Part shown: piece by piece, positions 11,901 through 21,600 of the stretch | Layout of the letters: every line of letters begins with the position of its first letter | How positions within the stretch are numbered: position 1 is the stretch's first letter | Assembly: GCA_946894095.1 (NCBI GenBank) | Contig: OX335662.1 | Location: 12,418,001-12,482,000, forward strand | DNA from: Incurvaria masculella | Lineage: Eukaryota; Arthropoda; Insecta; Lepidoptera; Incurvariidae | Reading direction: 5' to 3' | Length of the DNA stretch: 64,000 bases | Translations under genes and position numbers: made by a program | The notes under the pieces: model-generated | What the model saw: the letters and a program-made list of their open reading frames with translations, nothing else | What the model was told of the DNA's origin: nothing | Database searches by the model: none

Positions 11901-12243
11901 AAAATTATTTAAAAATATAGTAATATATAATAAATATTTTAGGAGTAAATAATATATAAGTACATTACACTTTTATTATGAATTCGTGGCTTAAAGTGCA
12001 ATACTTTTTGCGTTATGTGTGCAAACAATTTTATATGGGTCGGAACAGCCTTAAAGATCATAAAATAAAACCATAATGTGATAAAAGCGAGGCATAAAAC
12101 AATAAATTAAATTATATTTTCATAAAAATATGAAAAATAAAAATTAAATTCCACTCACTTATCGCAGTCGCTTCTGCCAGCTGACAATAGAAATGGTAGA
12201 TCAAGAGATTCACTATTACCACAAATACTCTACAACCGGCCAT
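2690..12243 (-). CDS. FMO gene A, 5' six exons (3' end beyond window)
   Basis: Exons: 12243-12159, 11257-11184, 6963-6767, 6038-5900, 4319-4148, 2965-2690. They give 943 nt (314 codons plus one base). Exons 3, 4 and 6 have exactly the lengths and phases of those in gene B (197, 139, 276 bp); exon 5 is one codon shorter. Seen: a hydrophobic signal-like N-terminus; GAGISG FAD motif (63-68); FMO signature FKGTIIHSHDF (221-231); GAGPSG NADPH motif (246-251). The frame is open and all key glycines are kept, so the gene looks functional. Exons 7-9 of B have no match to the right of position 1, so the rest should lie to the left. The linker exon 2 is unlike that of B. Exon 3 is bracketed by minisatellites that carry copies of its splice sites. 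Confidence 0.85.
2993..3255 (+). mobile_element. tRNA-headed SINE, diverged
   Basis: B-box-like GGATTCAAATTCG, then TGGTTCGGAATGCATAT, GGATGGCACCTAATTTATT and GCGCTAATATCATGACGG. It lies in intron 5 of gene A. Confidence 0.6.
3256..4147. other. No feature recognised (gene A intron 5)
   Basis: AT-rich intron sequence without coding pattern, tandem repeat or transposon end that I can see. Confidence 0.5.
4148..4319 (-). CDS. FMO A exon 5
   Basis: 172 bp. Acceptor TATTTTAG|TTTCAG, chosen because it matches the FLHEV start of gene B; the later CAG would drop two codons. It encodes ...CDFVIIGTGHFSKPKMP and ends GEDLFK before AAAG|GTCAGT. The last residues are the start of the FMO signature. Confidence 0.85.
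4425..4578. mobile_element. MITE with about 45-bp inverted ends
   Basis: The left end runs CCAAGGAATGTGATATGTAT to a GACCGTGAAGCAAG segment; the right end is its inverted, slightly diverged counterpart ending ATATCACGTTACTTG. A related end occurs at 31500-31550. No coding capacity. Confidence 0.65.
4878..5160 (+). repeat. Retroelement 3' tail repeat, copy 1
   Basis: Shares TTCTTTGCCTTA, TTTGGCAGTAGCATTTAG and GCGGGTTCTTCTTTACT with 10905-11140. It ends in AATAAATAAATGAAAT, the shape of a LINE 3' end. Confidence 0.6.
5590..5835. repeat. Dispersed repeat R215, copy 1
   Basis: About 240 bp beginning CCCTCCATCGAGTGTCG and containing CAGTTCAGCACCGCGAAA. It is clearly related to 7498-7715. The two copies are direct and flank exons 3 and 4 of gene A. 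Confidence 0.8.
5900..6038 (-). CDS. FMO A exon 4
   Basis: 139 bp, phase 2 in and phase 0 out, identical to gene B exon 4. It encodes TNLPKQMM at the start and FADHFDLKKYVK at the end. The acceptor is a 12-base T run followed by CAG; the donor is AAG|GTTAGG. Confidence 0.88.
6039..6592. other. No feature recognised (gene A intron 3)
   Basis: A 12-base T/A run is the acceptor tract of exon 4. The rest has only chance ORFs. Confidence 0.5.
6593..6813. repeat. Minisatellite, 4 x 55 bp, repeats the 5' splice site of FMO A exon 3
   Basis: Four copies with period 55. Each holds the last about 33 nt of exon 3 plus about 20 nt of intron on the minus strand. The donor CTGAG|GTATTC recurs with its G at 6766, 6711, 6656 and 6601. 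The copy next to the exon is taken as the real donor because it keeps phase with exon 4. Confidence 0.92.
6767..6963 (-). CDS. FMO A exon 3 (FAD-binding Rossmann motif)
   Basis: 197 bp, same length and phases as gene B exon 3. Acceptor TTCCAG|AATGTC; donor CTGAG|GTATTC. It encodes HTCVVGAGISGLSAARHL and the conserved VGGTWRYDPHV and VHSSMYQRLR segments. Both of its splice sites are repeated in the flanking minisatellites. Confidence 0.85.
6955..7395. repeat. Minisatellite, 7 x 63 bp, repeats the 3' splice site of FMO A exon 3
   Basis: Seven units of exactly 63 bp (6955, 7018, 7081, 7144, 7207, 7270, 7333). On the minus strand each unit holds intron sequence, an AG acceptor and the first four codons of exon 3 (AATGTCAGC...). 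The AG is kept in all seven (TTCCAG, TTCTAG, TCTCAG or TTTAAG forms). The unit farthest from the exon is the most diverged and may be the ancestral intron end. The plus-strand open frame across this block is a by-product of the unit being a multiple of three. Confidence 0.93.
7498..7715. repeat. Dispersed repeat R215, copy 2
   Basis: Second copy of the repeat at 5590-5835, same orientation, about 85 percent similar by eye. Family unknown. Confidence 0.8.
7763..8597 (+). mobile_element. Non-autonomous Helitron
   Basis: Starts TCCATACCATTATATAAAGA and ends with a hairpin (GCCGGTCCGGGCTGCTAG) just before CTAG. 835 bp, no Rep/helicase frame. Inserted in the intron between gene A exons 2 and 3. 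Confidence 0.65.
9030..10080 (+). mobile_element. LINE C-terminus and 3' UTR, split by a MITE
   Basis: 9032-9103 encodes WNQLPPHLRNSPSINVFKK, the usual Jockey/CR1 C-terminal block. It is cut by the MITE at 9104-9650. The 3' UTR ends GGCATTAAGTTGTACCTTTT ... TGCAATAAAC with an AATA tail, similar to 56190-56285. Confidence 0.6.
9104..9650 (+). mobile_element. TTAAGGTGGCCCA MITE, copy 1
   Basis: About 547 bp with near-inverted ends (TTAAGGCGGCCCATCCCGCT and GGTTGGGCCACCTT). Conserved internal blocks include AGAGATCAAAAATTTAGCTC. Ends begin TTAA, so a TTAA target is possible. Confidence 0.75.
10267..10294. repeat. Short perfect palindrome
   Basis: TCGATCTGTCA and TGACAGATCGA flank a short loop. 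It can form an 11-bp stem. Function unknown. Confidence 0.6.
10338..10700 (-). mobile_element. 5S-rRNA-headed SINE
   Basis: On the minus strand the head holds GAGCGCGGTTGAATTCTGGA followed by TGGGTGACC, like the box C region of 5S rRNA. The body and 3' end are those of the tRNA-headed SINEs (GGATTCCACG, CTAATATTTCATGG). Confidence 0.55.
10905..11145 (+). repeat. Retroelement 3' tail repeat, copy 2
   Basis: Second copy of the 4878-5160 repeat, ending AAATAAATGAAATAAAATG. It lies in the intron between exons 2 and 3 of gene A. Confidence 0.6.
11184..11257 (-). CDS. FMO A exon 2 (variable linker)
   Basis: 74 bp, acceptor ATAAAG and donor CTG|GTAAGT. It enters in phase 1 and leaves in phase 0, as required to join exon 1 to exon 3. 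It encodes a charged linker, SSVQHGDYERGDTIREKRE..., not alignable to the linker exon of gene B. The acceptor tract is weak. An alternative acceptor (AATCCAG) also reads open but leaves in phase 2, which does not fit exon 3. Confidence 0.6.
11640..12055. mobile_element. MITE family with ATGGGTCGGAAC ends; contains an empty Helitron site
   Basis: Holds AATTGCCGATTAGAAGTTTT, CTGAAATTGTGAAATTG and AGTGCAATACTTTTTGCGTT, then TATGGGTCGGAACATCC and a partial second end at 11980-12055. The same family at 36510-37830 carries a Helitron at the point that is uninterrupted here (about 11810). Confidence 0.7.
12159..12243 (-). CDS. FMO A exon 1 (start and signal peptide)
   Basis: The exon starts MAGCRVFVVIVNLL and continues through a hydrophobic stretch to QLAEATAI, a typical secretory signal. 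It ends A|GTGAGT in phase 1, exactly as in gene B exon 1. The start is the first ATG of an open frame; a five-codon upstream ORF (ATG CGC ... TGA) lies in the predicted leader. Confidence 0.75.
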
Positions 12244-12328
12244 TTTGAAAAACAAAATGACAATACGTTCAGATTCAAATATGTTTGCGTCAGTTGTTGG
12301 AGCGCATGTTGGCAGCTATGCACTGTCG

Positions 12329-12362
12329 ACTGAAACGATAGATGTCCAACCAAACGTTTATA
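12329..12362 (-). promoter_or_regulatory. Core promoter of FMO gene A (TATA box and initiator)
   Basis: TATAAAC begins at 12362 and TCAGTC at 12333 on the minus strand, placing the start A (12331) 31 bases downstream. The predicted leader is about 88 nt. A tRNA-headed SINE fragment starts only about 90 bp upstream of the TATA box, so the proximal regulatory region is mostly transposon-derived. Confidence 0.68.
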
Positions 12363-12451
12363 TCGCACTTGACATGTTAAGGGGGCGTCAACAACCTATA
12401 TGTGCGCAAGCGCATGATGTATGTATTATCCTTTTTAGATAATGGCTATTA

Positions 12452-12640
12452 TATGACCGGCTCGAAGCGCAGGGGCACGGGGACTAACGTTCCATGAGGG
12501 TTCGAACCCGTCCATGCAGCTGTTTGTTTCTCTTTCTGAGTTAGATATATCACGATTATAAGCTGATCCATAGTTCGGAATCCATATTGAACTCTAGGTG
12601 CTCCTAGCCCTGCTAGGTCCTGGCGTAGGCTATATACCGC
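12452..12640 (+). mobile_element. tRNA-headed SINE, 5' part
   Basis: GGCTCGAAGCGCAGGGGC head and a GGGTTCGAACCC B box, then CATAGTTCGGAATCCATAT. It lies directly upstream of the gene A promoter. Confidence 0.65.
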
Positions 12641-12649
12641 GCTCAAAAT

Positions 12650-12934
12650 AAAAAAAACCGGCCAAGTGCGAGCCGGACTCGCACACGAAGGGTTCCGTAC
12701 CATCTTAAAATATTTACCACAAAAAAACATTTTTTTTGTATGGGGCTTTAATTTTCATTATTATTTAATGTTACCTATTTGTTGTTATAGCGGCAAAACA
12801 AATACATAATCTGTGAAAATTTCAGCTTCCTACCTCTTACGGTTCATGAGATACAGACGGACGGACGGACGGACGGACAGCGGAGGCTTAGTAATAGGGT
12901 TCCGTTTTCACCCTTTGGGTACGGAACCCTAAAA
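12650..12934 (+). repeat. (GACG)n dispersed repeat, copy 1
   Basis: The family is about 290 bp, from CCGGCCAAGTGCGAGYCGGA and GAAGGGTTCCGTACCAT through TTTGTTGTTATAGCGGCAAA to a (GACG)n run and GGTACGGAACCCT. Its ends are partly complementary (GGTTCCGTACC / GGTACGGAACC). Non-coding; common in lepidopteran genomes. Confidence 0.85.
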
Positions 12935-13026
12935 ACTCTAACATTTACAGGGATATTGTATTGTATTACCGTTTATTTTTATTTCTAAATTTATGTATAC
13001 TTATAGTTAGTAATTAAACGTGGTCC

Positions 13027-13133
13027 GTAAGCAGTGGTTCCGTACCGCTGAGGGCCGGGAGGACTGGAGAAAAATTGGAGAGGCGTATGTCCAGCAGTGG
13101 ACGCAAACACGCTGACTGACTGACTGACTAAGT
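13027..13133 (+). mobile_element. RTE LINE 3' tail, very short
   Basis: AAGCAGTGGTTCCGTACCGC through TATGTCCAGCAGTGGACGCA ends in (CTGA)n. Same family as 2369-2662. Confidence 0.8.
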
Positions 13134-14552
13134 ATACTTTGGTGGACTCATGGGTATCGTTAGGTGTGACCTGTGCCAAGGCAAAATCAATTCGATTATC
13201 CTGTATATTTCCGGTAAGTAACCGTCTGTAGGAAAGTTCAACAGGGAATGTTTTGCCACGCACTCGACACCAACAAATTATAGAAATTGTGTGACGCTAC
13301 ATCGCTACGTGGTATTTTATACCATGTAAATAGCTGGAAAGTCTCTTACCGCATCAACGTATTTATAATGTTTTGTTAAAACTCGGTATTCAAATGAAAA
13401 CATATATTTGCTTTTATTTTTTCAAATAATGTATAGCATCACTTAAATTCCTTAGGATTTCTTAAAAATCACGATATTTATTAGATAAATTTCTCAAAAT
13501 TTCGTGCTCTCAGTTGTAACCACGTAATTCTGTGTAAATATTACCCTTTTCTATGAATAATCTTAGTAGGTAGAATTAACAAATAATTCAAAATAATAAT
13601 TTATTTCTATTTGAAGCGCGGCATATGGCATACGCCCGGACCTCACCTAAGAGGTACCCGACGACGGCCTGTGCTTTCGAACTTTTCGTAACGTAACTTT
13701 AACAGCACTGAAATGGGTTTAAAAAGGCTTGATTCTAGATAGAACTGCATACAAATTAATATGCGTCTTCCGTGTCAAATAGGCGAATTGTTCTAGTAGT
13801 AACAGTCCTTGTTGCGAAAATAGAGCGAACAGCGTGAACTTTAATACATTCGTCTAGTTGTATAGGTTCAGTGCATACAAGGCGGTGACCAGAGTAAGTA
13901 AGTATAGCAAGTAAGTGGTGCATCTACCATTTCATTCACCATCAATTTGTTTACGCAAGAGCGCCCTCATATCTTCGGGTATGCCCGCCGTATTATCATT
14001 CTTGCATGGATTATTTCAAACCTTAATTATATTGCTGATTTTTTTGAATACAAAAAATGTTTTTGCTATCAAAAAAAAAATCTTTACATCGGAAATAAGA
14101 AAAATAAAAATACGCTCAGACAATAACCTCAGTAACCCTTCACGTCAAAGTCGCACCATGGATGATGTAACATAATTTAGACGCTATTGAAAGTACTTAT
14201 TCCCGACTAGAATCGTAGTGCTCTAACATATATTAAACAATATCACCTAAGCGAGATAAATGACATCAAACTATATTAATTTCGCAGATACTCGACAACA
14301 TAATAGCAATATTGACTAACTATGTTAATGGCATCAAACGAGATGAGTTTGGACGAACTCTTGACACTACCTGAGAGAGAGAAGTGAGACAGCAATGATG
14401 TATTAGACATTCTGACGTATATCAGTTTTGATGTGACAAAGAGGTCCAATGGCGCCATATTCATTACAATGGATCCGATCATAGATTAATTAAATGGCTT
14501 GATAATTGACCTTTTAATTAATCTATGCCTAATTAATTATATATTCCATAAT
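13134..14552. other. No feature recognised (between genes B and A)
   Basis: AT-rich intergenic DNA. A less AT-rich patch at 13615-13700 shows no usable frame. Confidence 0.5.
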
Positions 14553-14867
14553 TAAGGTGGGCCATCCCGCTCAACTCCCCATACAAATGGGGAAAGAAGA
14601 TCACGCCCATATTTCTTGTCAGAGATCCCAAATGTTGCTCAAAATTGCTTTATTTGATCGAACTAGATGTCTGATGACCGTTGGCGTTGCACAATTGTGT
14701 TTCTAAGTTATAAGGTCCGAAAGTTCGAATTTTTAGCGCGTTATATACAATAACTTTGGAGGTGGATTACGTAATGATAAAGTAAGAACATCTTAAAAAG
14801 ATTAGTCATCAGACATAGCTTATTTAATCAAGAATTATAATCTATTTGGTTTTTGTTAGATAAGCCT
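14553..14867 (+). mobile_element. TTAAGGTGGCCCA MITE, copy 2, left part only
   Basis: Starts TTAAGGTGGGCCATCCCGCT and stops at TTTTTGTTAGAT, so the right half is missing. A short SINE end (14880-14935) follows. Confidence 0.65.
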
Positions 14868-14952
14868 CTCCAATTTACAAATAACAGTAGTTGTGTGATA
14901 TTAGTAATCCATGTCAGATTGCATACAAAAAAGGCTACGAAAAACATAATTT

Positions 14953-15242
14953 TAAGCGGCTCGTAGCCTAGTAGCGCGAGGCCTGGCCTAGCATACGAGA
15001 GGCATGAGTTCAATTCCGAGCCCCGACATGCACCACTTTCTTTCTCTTTCTGATGTCGATAAGTGCATTTCGTCACGAATGCGAGATGATCCATGGTTCG
15101 GAATCCATGTAAAAACTATGGTCCCCTTCCCTTGCTGACTAAGGGAAGGTCCTGGTATGGCACCTAATTTCTTCGGGTGTATTGGGCTAACATTATAACG
15201 GTAGTTGTGTGGTATTAGCCATCTATGTCAGGTCGCATAAAA
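14953..15242 (+). mobile_element. tRNA-headed SINE
   Basis: GCGGCTCGTAGCCTAGTAGC head, GAGTTCAATTCC B box, body with GGTTCGGAATCCATGT, and end TGGTATTAGCCATCTATGTC. Part of the central body is deleted. Confidence 0.72.
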
Positions 15243-15495
15243 AAAATGGAGAATCCACCGGGGCGGATGGGCTTCCTTCGACGTGTCTCTCCCAGACGAC
15301 GTGAGCCAGGCCTCAAAAGATCGGTGGTGGTTTCCACAGAACAATTAGGAGGTAAGAATTGTGAAGTGGGCGGAACTCGCGCGCCGGTCTTTAGCGGGGA
15401 CCCGCTCACTTCATACGCGCATGATTCACTCCTCTACGGCGTTCCTGTGCATTAACTTATCCGTGATATGTACAATAAAAAATTGAAAAAGAGTT

Positions 15496-15575
15496 ATGCC
15501 GTACTGTGCCATAATAGCGTGCAAACACGACAGCCGGGTGCACAACCTTCATAATGGAGGAGTTTCGTATCACCG
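15496..15575 (+). CDS. Possible first exon of a THAP-domain protein
   Basis: The ATG opens MPYCAIIACKHDSRVHNLH and the exon ends SYHR with donor CG|GTAAGT. A THAP zinc finger begins M-x-x-C-x4-C and reaches a Y/F-H-R/K-F-P block, which is what is seen up to the splice. THAP domains bind DNA and occur in host factors and in P-type transposases. The next exon (xFPK/D...) was not found downstream, so this may be a transposon or gene fragment. Only the first two zinc-ligand Cys can be checked here. Confidence 0.4.
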
Positions 15576-16565
15576 GTAAGTTTCATTTACATGTATAGCG
15601 ATAAAACTTACGACAAATACTTTACGAAACAATATGGCGTCGCGGTGAAGTTTTGCTCGCCGGGTCATGTCTCGCTACTTTGTTAGTGACCACGTGCGTG
15701 TGAGGCGCTCGGCCGTGTTCGAAAGTAACTAAATTTCGTATATATTGAAAATTAAGTACGATTTTAATGAATGTGGTGACAAAATTATTTTCAACAAACG
15801 TCAAATAAGTAGGTTTCGATTAATTTCAAAATTGGGCAAAAATGCTTTCGTCCGGCTGTTATCCTCTGCAGGTCGCATTTCTCAAACGAATATAGGGATT
15901 TTTTTTCCAAGCCGGTAAGATATTTATATGTATTTTTTTAGGCGAGCCTATTTTTTTAAATTCTTTAAAATGGCAGAGTAATTCTCGAAAAAGCTGCTTT
16001 CCTCTACAGGTCGCGCATACTTTCATAGTACCTACTGTGTAAGAAAATATGACTTGAGTTATGATCTAACGTCGCTAAAAGCATAATAATTGCTTCCTTC
16101 AAACAAATAAAGATTATAATAGTTAAATCGGTATCTTTAGCTGTTTCTAAATAAAAAGGCGATGGCGGGAACGATAACTAACGTAGACTAAAAATGAAAA
16201 CATGTTTTTGAAAAGTTGTTTTATTCCAGCCATGAATTGTTTTAGGTGAGCAGTGTTGTTTTTTCTCCTAAATTAAATACACAAATTGTTTTATTCAATT
16301 GATCAATATTAAATAAAACAATATTTTCTGTAAACTAGTTAAACGTTACAAAATAAATCAAATTGAATTCATTATTAAGGCAGACATATATTCACAAACA
16401 ATAATAATGAAGTAATAAAGCATGAATCAAAAAGCCATTTACATTTACATTACAAGCACATTTAACTTTAACATTAACCAAACTAGCACAAACATTGTGT
16501 ATATAATTAACTTTTCTATGTTTGAGACTATTTTATAATGCTCTATGAACTTCAGTTAATTTTTT
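15576..16565. other. Intergenic, one weak repeat
   Basis: 15835-15900 (GGCTGTTATCCTCTGCAGGT, GCATTTCTCAA) resembles 56400-56445, so a decayed dispersed repeat is present. Nothing else was identified. Confidence 0.45.
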
Positions 16566-16880
16566 AGGGTTCCGTACCTAAAGGGTGAAAACGGAACCCT
16601 ATTACTAAGCCTCCGCTGTCCGTCCGTCCGTCCGTCCGTCCGTCCGTCCGTCCGTCCGTCTGTCACAGGGCTGTATCTCAGTAACCGTAACAGATAGACA
16701 GCTCAAATTTTCACAGAGTGTGTATTTATTTTGCCGCTATAACAACAAATAGGTAAAATTAAGAAATAATTAAAATTTAAGGGGGGTCCCCATACAAAAA
16801 ACGTGATTTTTTGTATACATTTTTTTACGATGGTACGGAACCCTTCGTGTGCGAGTCCGACTCGCACTTGGCCGGTTTTT
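16566..16880 (-). repeat. (GACG)n dispersed repeat, copy 2
   Basis: Inverted copy: GGGTTCCGTACCTAAAGGGT at the left, nine GTCC units, and GTGCGAGTCCGACTCGCACT at the right. Lies between genes B and A. Confidence 0.85.
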
Positions 16881-17382
16881 AATATCTTAAAAGCCTAAAA
16901 CTTTATTATGTACCTAATCATATCTGCTATAACTGCAATACCTCAATTCTGAAACCATTTGCCATACTTCAAGGCCTTGAACGGTATACCTATGGAGTAC
17001 ATGACTCTATCCTAACAATTTTCATATGGGATCACCAAGGAGTATTTTTTAATCAAACTAAATAATAATTGAATAGAAACATCTGGGTGAACGAGGCCAG
17101 AACAAATAAATATATGACTTTGCAAATATATGCTGAATGATTTCCCCTTCTCTTTCTTGAAGTCGGTTAAAAAGGAGATTATCTCTAAGGTTTTTTTAGA
17201 ACAAAACCTTTTTTTTGTAAAAAGTCACATTCATTTAAATTATAAATTCCACTCAGAAATATTTCTTATCAAATATGCCTGATTAAAATATAAACGAGCA
17301 ATAATCAGTCTGGCATTCTCGCTACACTTGCTCAGGCGTTATACAGCATGTTATTATGTTTAAGAACTTTTAATATTTAATG

Positions 17383-17935
17383 TTAAGGTGGCCCAACCCG
17401 GTGGGCCTAACTCATTCGCGGGCACGGTACAAAACCGTGCTGTTGCGCTCTGGGACCTTCTCTGTTTCAAAGAATAAGACAGGCTCCGTGATAAGGAAGA
17501 TGCAACATGTCCACAAAAAAGACAATGTGCATAGTGTATAGGATTTGGTAAGATTTACGAAAATTTTAATTTCAAAACGACTTATAGCTAAAAGAAAACT
17601 ACGACCGCTGTAGTCAAAAATTTAACAAAAACCAAAAATCATATAAATCTTGATTAAATAAGCTATGTCTCATGACTAATCTTTTTAAGATTTTTATACT
17701 TTATCATTGCTTAATCCACCTCCAAAGTTATTGTATAAAACGTGCAAAAAATTCGAACTTTCGGACCTTATAACTTAGAAACCAAACACAATTTTACAAT
17801 GCCAATGGTCATCAGACATCTAATTCGATCAAATAAAGCTATTTTGAGCAAAATTTGGGATCTCTGACAAGAAATGTGGGCGTGAACTTCTTTCCCCTTT
17901 TGTATGGGGAGATAAGCGGGATGGGCCACCTTAAT
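17383..17935 (-). mobile_element. TTAAGGTGGCCCA MITE, copy 3
   Basis: Complete: TTAAGGTGGCCCAACCCGGT to GGGATGGGCCACCTTAA, about 553 bp. Opposite in orientation to copy 1. Confidence 0.78.
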
Positions 17936-18067
17936 TTACAATAAAAAAAAGAACCAGAGAAGGCAGGTTCTTGCGCCACTGAACTTTGTCAAACATAGCT
18001 ACATAGCATTCTCAACATTAAGCATGTCCGAATTTAACTTTTGACGCAATCTGGTTGTACTAATTAC

Positions 18068-18398
18068 ATTTTTTTTATGTAACTGGACATTGACAATTAG
18101 ATATTAGCCTAACACACCACATTTTCATTGCCGCTTCATTCATTCCTTAAGAAAATAAACCAATTTCAATGTTATGCTATACATGTTAATATTATCTATA
18201 AATACACAACCGACACCGCCATCGACCATCGTTCGTTTAAGGCGATGGTACCAACCCGGGCGGGATTAACCCTACCACATAGTAAGGAAGGGGACCTAGA
18301 GTTTCACGTAGCATCTTGAAAATGGTCACCCATCGAGAACGCAACCGCGCTCGGAGGTGCTTCAACCGTCTCATCGAATCGCAAGGCGTCATGCATTT
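18068..18398 (-). mobile_element. 5S-rRNA-headed SINE next to the FMO B stop codon
   Basis: The minus strand gives GAGCGCGGTTGCGTTCTCGA then TGGGTGACCATTTT, a 5S-like head, followed by the shared SINE body and 3' end (GTGTTAGGCTAATATCTAAT). It starts within about 10 bp of the TAA. Confidence 0.55.
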
Positions 18399-18402
18399 CG
18401 TT

Positions 18403-18609
18403 TTATGACTGCACATGAATCCGTTCGGTCGTCCCGTCAGCTCGGTACCGCCTCGTGAATGTGCGGTCGTCCAGAACGGTGTAATCGTAGTCTCTAAAGG
18501 TGCGATAGTTCCGGAGTGCCGACTCGATCACCGCCGCGCGGATGGCTCGTAGGACGGGTGGCCTCGGCGATATGCCGCCCTCGGCCGCCATGTTCGCGTA
18601 GAACGCCTC
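18403..18609 (-). CDS. FMO B exon 9 (C-terminus, stop)
   Basis: 207 bp ending in TAA. Acceptor TTCCGCAG|GAG, in phase with exon 8; a more 5' AG would add PLVPQ. It encodes EAFYANMAAEGGISPRPP and ends ERIHVQS. No AATAAA signal was seen in the next 340 bases, where a 5S-headed SINE lies almost at once. Confidence 0.82.
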   Translation of the reverse strand, partial: EAFYANMAAEGGISPRPPVLRAIRAAVIESALRNYRTFRDYDYTVLDDRTFTRRYRADGTTERIHVQS

Positions 18610-21600
18610 CTGCGGAACGAGAGGCTTCAAATTTGAACAGAAGGAGGACAAGATTAACAAGAATTAGGTTTTTTTTTATTTTTCGGTTTAGGGTAGTAAC
18701 AAAGCGAATTAGTTAAGGGCGTATATAATGGATATATAACTTAATAATCAAAATAATAAAAACCTACGGACGTTTAATGTGCAAAATATCAGAAAATATT
18801 TCTTAATTTGACTGAGAAAACAGGCACGAGCCACACAACACGACAAGAGTTTGGAACTCGATCACCTCATTGTACTCTTAAGGTCGGCCCTTAAGCACCT
18901 GAAAATTTCGCCTCCCATACAAACGTAGTTTACTAATCATTTGAAAACTAATGTTCCAACTTACTTGATATTTAGTATCTAATATTAGGCTACAAATATC
19001 TGTGTCTGCATGCCTTTGCTTTTTCGGTAAATGTATTCTGGGTCAAACCATAGAGAAAACAAAATTCGTATGAAGATTTTCTTTTTGCTTTCATTTCATT
19101 CGGTTTGGATTTTTAAAAAAAACAAAAGCATGCAGACATAGATATTTGTTACCTGATATTAGATATTAAATATCAATTTAATTGGAATAGCGGTTTCCAA
19201 ATTATTAGTAAACTACGTTTGTATGGGGAGCATAGCTTACGGGCCGTTCTTAAATGGTATTCTTCAAAATGGTTTTACCACAATTGTTGGTGGGTCAATT
19301 CTTCATATTGAAGTTAGTGAAACGATAACTTACCTCATGATCAAGATTCGCGTGTATGATTGATCGTGTTTGCCTATGGCGACGGTACCGGCTGTGGAGC
19401 TCCCACTCCTTCCTCATTTCGCTAACCGATGGCAGGCGAGCTCTTCCCGTAATTATCGATCGGGCGTATTGAGCCTGAAAGTAAAAAGTGGTAATTTGCT
19501 TCTAGAGTAAATTTGTTACACATTTGGCCCAGTGAACTGGAGGTAAAAAATCAATAGTTTTTGAGTTATTTGAGTCTTCATAAAGTGCTGTGTATTATTA
19601 CTAAAAACCAGCCAAGTACAAGTCGGACTCACACACGAAGGGTTCCGTACCATCGTATAAAAAAATAATACAAAAATATTACGTTTTTGGTATGGGGGCC
19701 CCCTTTAATTTTGATTATTTTTTAATCTTACTTATTTGTTGTTGTAGCGTCAAAATAAATACACACTCTGTGAAAATTTCAGCTAGCGTCTATCTGTTAC
19801 GGTTACTGAGATACAGCCCTGCGACAGACGGACGGACGGATGGACAGCGGAGGCTTAGTATTGGGGTTCCGTTTTCACCCTTTGGGTACGGAACCCTAAA
19901 AAGTGATAATTGTAAAATGACTACGGCGATTTTCTAATAAGTGACGAATGAGAGACTACTTTACAAAAATATGTACATTCAAAATGTCCATAATCTCAGA
20001 AATTATAAGTCTTAAATGACAGTTTATTTAAATCAAAGAGGATTACTTATAAAAAAGTATGACACGTGGCATACAAATCATGAAAATGACTTGATTATTG
20101 TTTCAGGAAAGGTACAAATGTTGTCCACTTTCACACAAGCTCCATAATTTGTTTTGTATGGTTGGGTTTGCGCTGTCAATTTTTTCTTAAGAAAAAGGTC
20201 CTTATTAAGGTGTTAAAAAACCAGTAACGTTTATTTATGTGTGCAGTTAAAATTTAAATTAACTGACTTTCTGACTAACAACTGATTTTGTTATTTCAAA
20301 AAGGTGAAAGATAAATTGATTGTTTAGCTGTATTTTAATCGTATCATTATATTTAATTGAGGCTCCTATTATTTGTTCAAACTTTTTTTAAGAATTTTAT
20401 CCATATTTTCCCCGTTCGAGCAATCAAAGCATCGAGTTCTAGCATAGACTATCCTAGCAAACCATTTCACCACGGGCCAAACGGTCTATCGGAATGGTAT
20501 TAATCCACTTAGATATAGTTAAATGTGAATACTGTATTGTGTATGATTATGGATAAATAAATAAATAAAAAAAAATATCAATCTACAAATGTACTTTTTT
20601 GATTATTGAAATTATTTGTACTTATTTTTAAGTAAAATTAAATGTGATTTTACTTCCGACCTTATGGGACTAAATGAAATCGGGTGTTAATACCCCCTTG
20701 TACACATATTTCCATTATATACGAACCGGCCAAGTGCGAGTCGGGCTCGCACACGAAGGGTTCCGCACTTTCGAACAAGATGACATAAAAATCACGTGTT
20801 ATGTATGGGGACCCCCTTTAATTCTTATTATTTCTGAATGTTACCTATTTGTTGTTATAGCGGCAAAGTAAATACACTCTCTGTAAAAATCTCAGCTGCC
20901 CATCTATTACGGTTCATGAGATACAGCCCTATGACGGACGGATGGACGGACAGTGGAGGTTCTGTTAGCACCCTTTGGGTACGGAACCATAAAAACGAAT
21001 ATCTCATTACCTGCTCGTCGAGGTCAAAGGCAACTCTCTGTATGCCAAGTAGCAACATTGTAGGGTTGTTTATGTTCAAGACACCCCTGTAGAGTGGGGA
21101 TATTTCACCGTTTTCCATTGACAACCCGCTTGACTCGTCTAAGAAAGGGTAGTTTTCTTCGTAACCTGTTGATATGAAAAAGTTTCATGCTTAAACAACA
21201 AAACATTTTATCACAATTTTTTCCTTTGAAAACAAAACTCGCTCTATGCAATATATCTATACTATCTATGCTTAATCTATACTAATATAATAAAGCTGAA
21301 GAGTTTGTTTTTTTGTTTTTTTGTTTGAACGCCCTAATCTCTGGAACTACCAGTCAGGTTTGAAAACATATTTTTACATTCGATAGCCTAATTCTTAAGG
21401 AAGGCTTTAAGCTATTGAACATCACGTAACGACACTTAGGAGCCGAGCAAAAAGAAAAATAGTCAGAGGGCGCGGAGCGAAAACGAAATGATAGCGCGGC
21501 GAGGGCCGTGACGGCGGCGGTGGCCACCCGACGAGGACCGAGTATTGCCGAGAAGAGCCGAAGGGCGAGCGCGCGAAGCGGCTACCAGCGTTGCCGATAA

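Noticed and set aside
15225..15455. 76-codon plus frame and 64-codon minus frame after a SINE
   Set aside because: The plus frame begins inside the SINE 3' end; neither has a domain or conserved pattern.
16621..16663. GTCC tandem runs as possible CRISPR or telomere-type repeats
   Set aside because: A pure tetranucleotide run inside a known dispersed repeat, without spacers.
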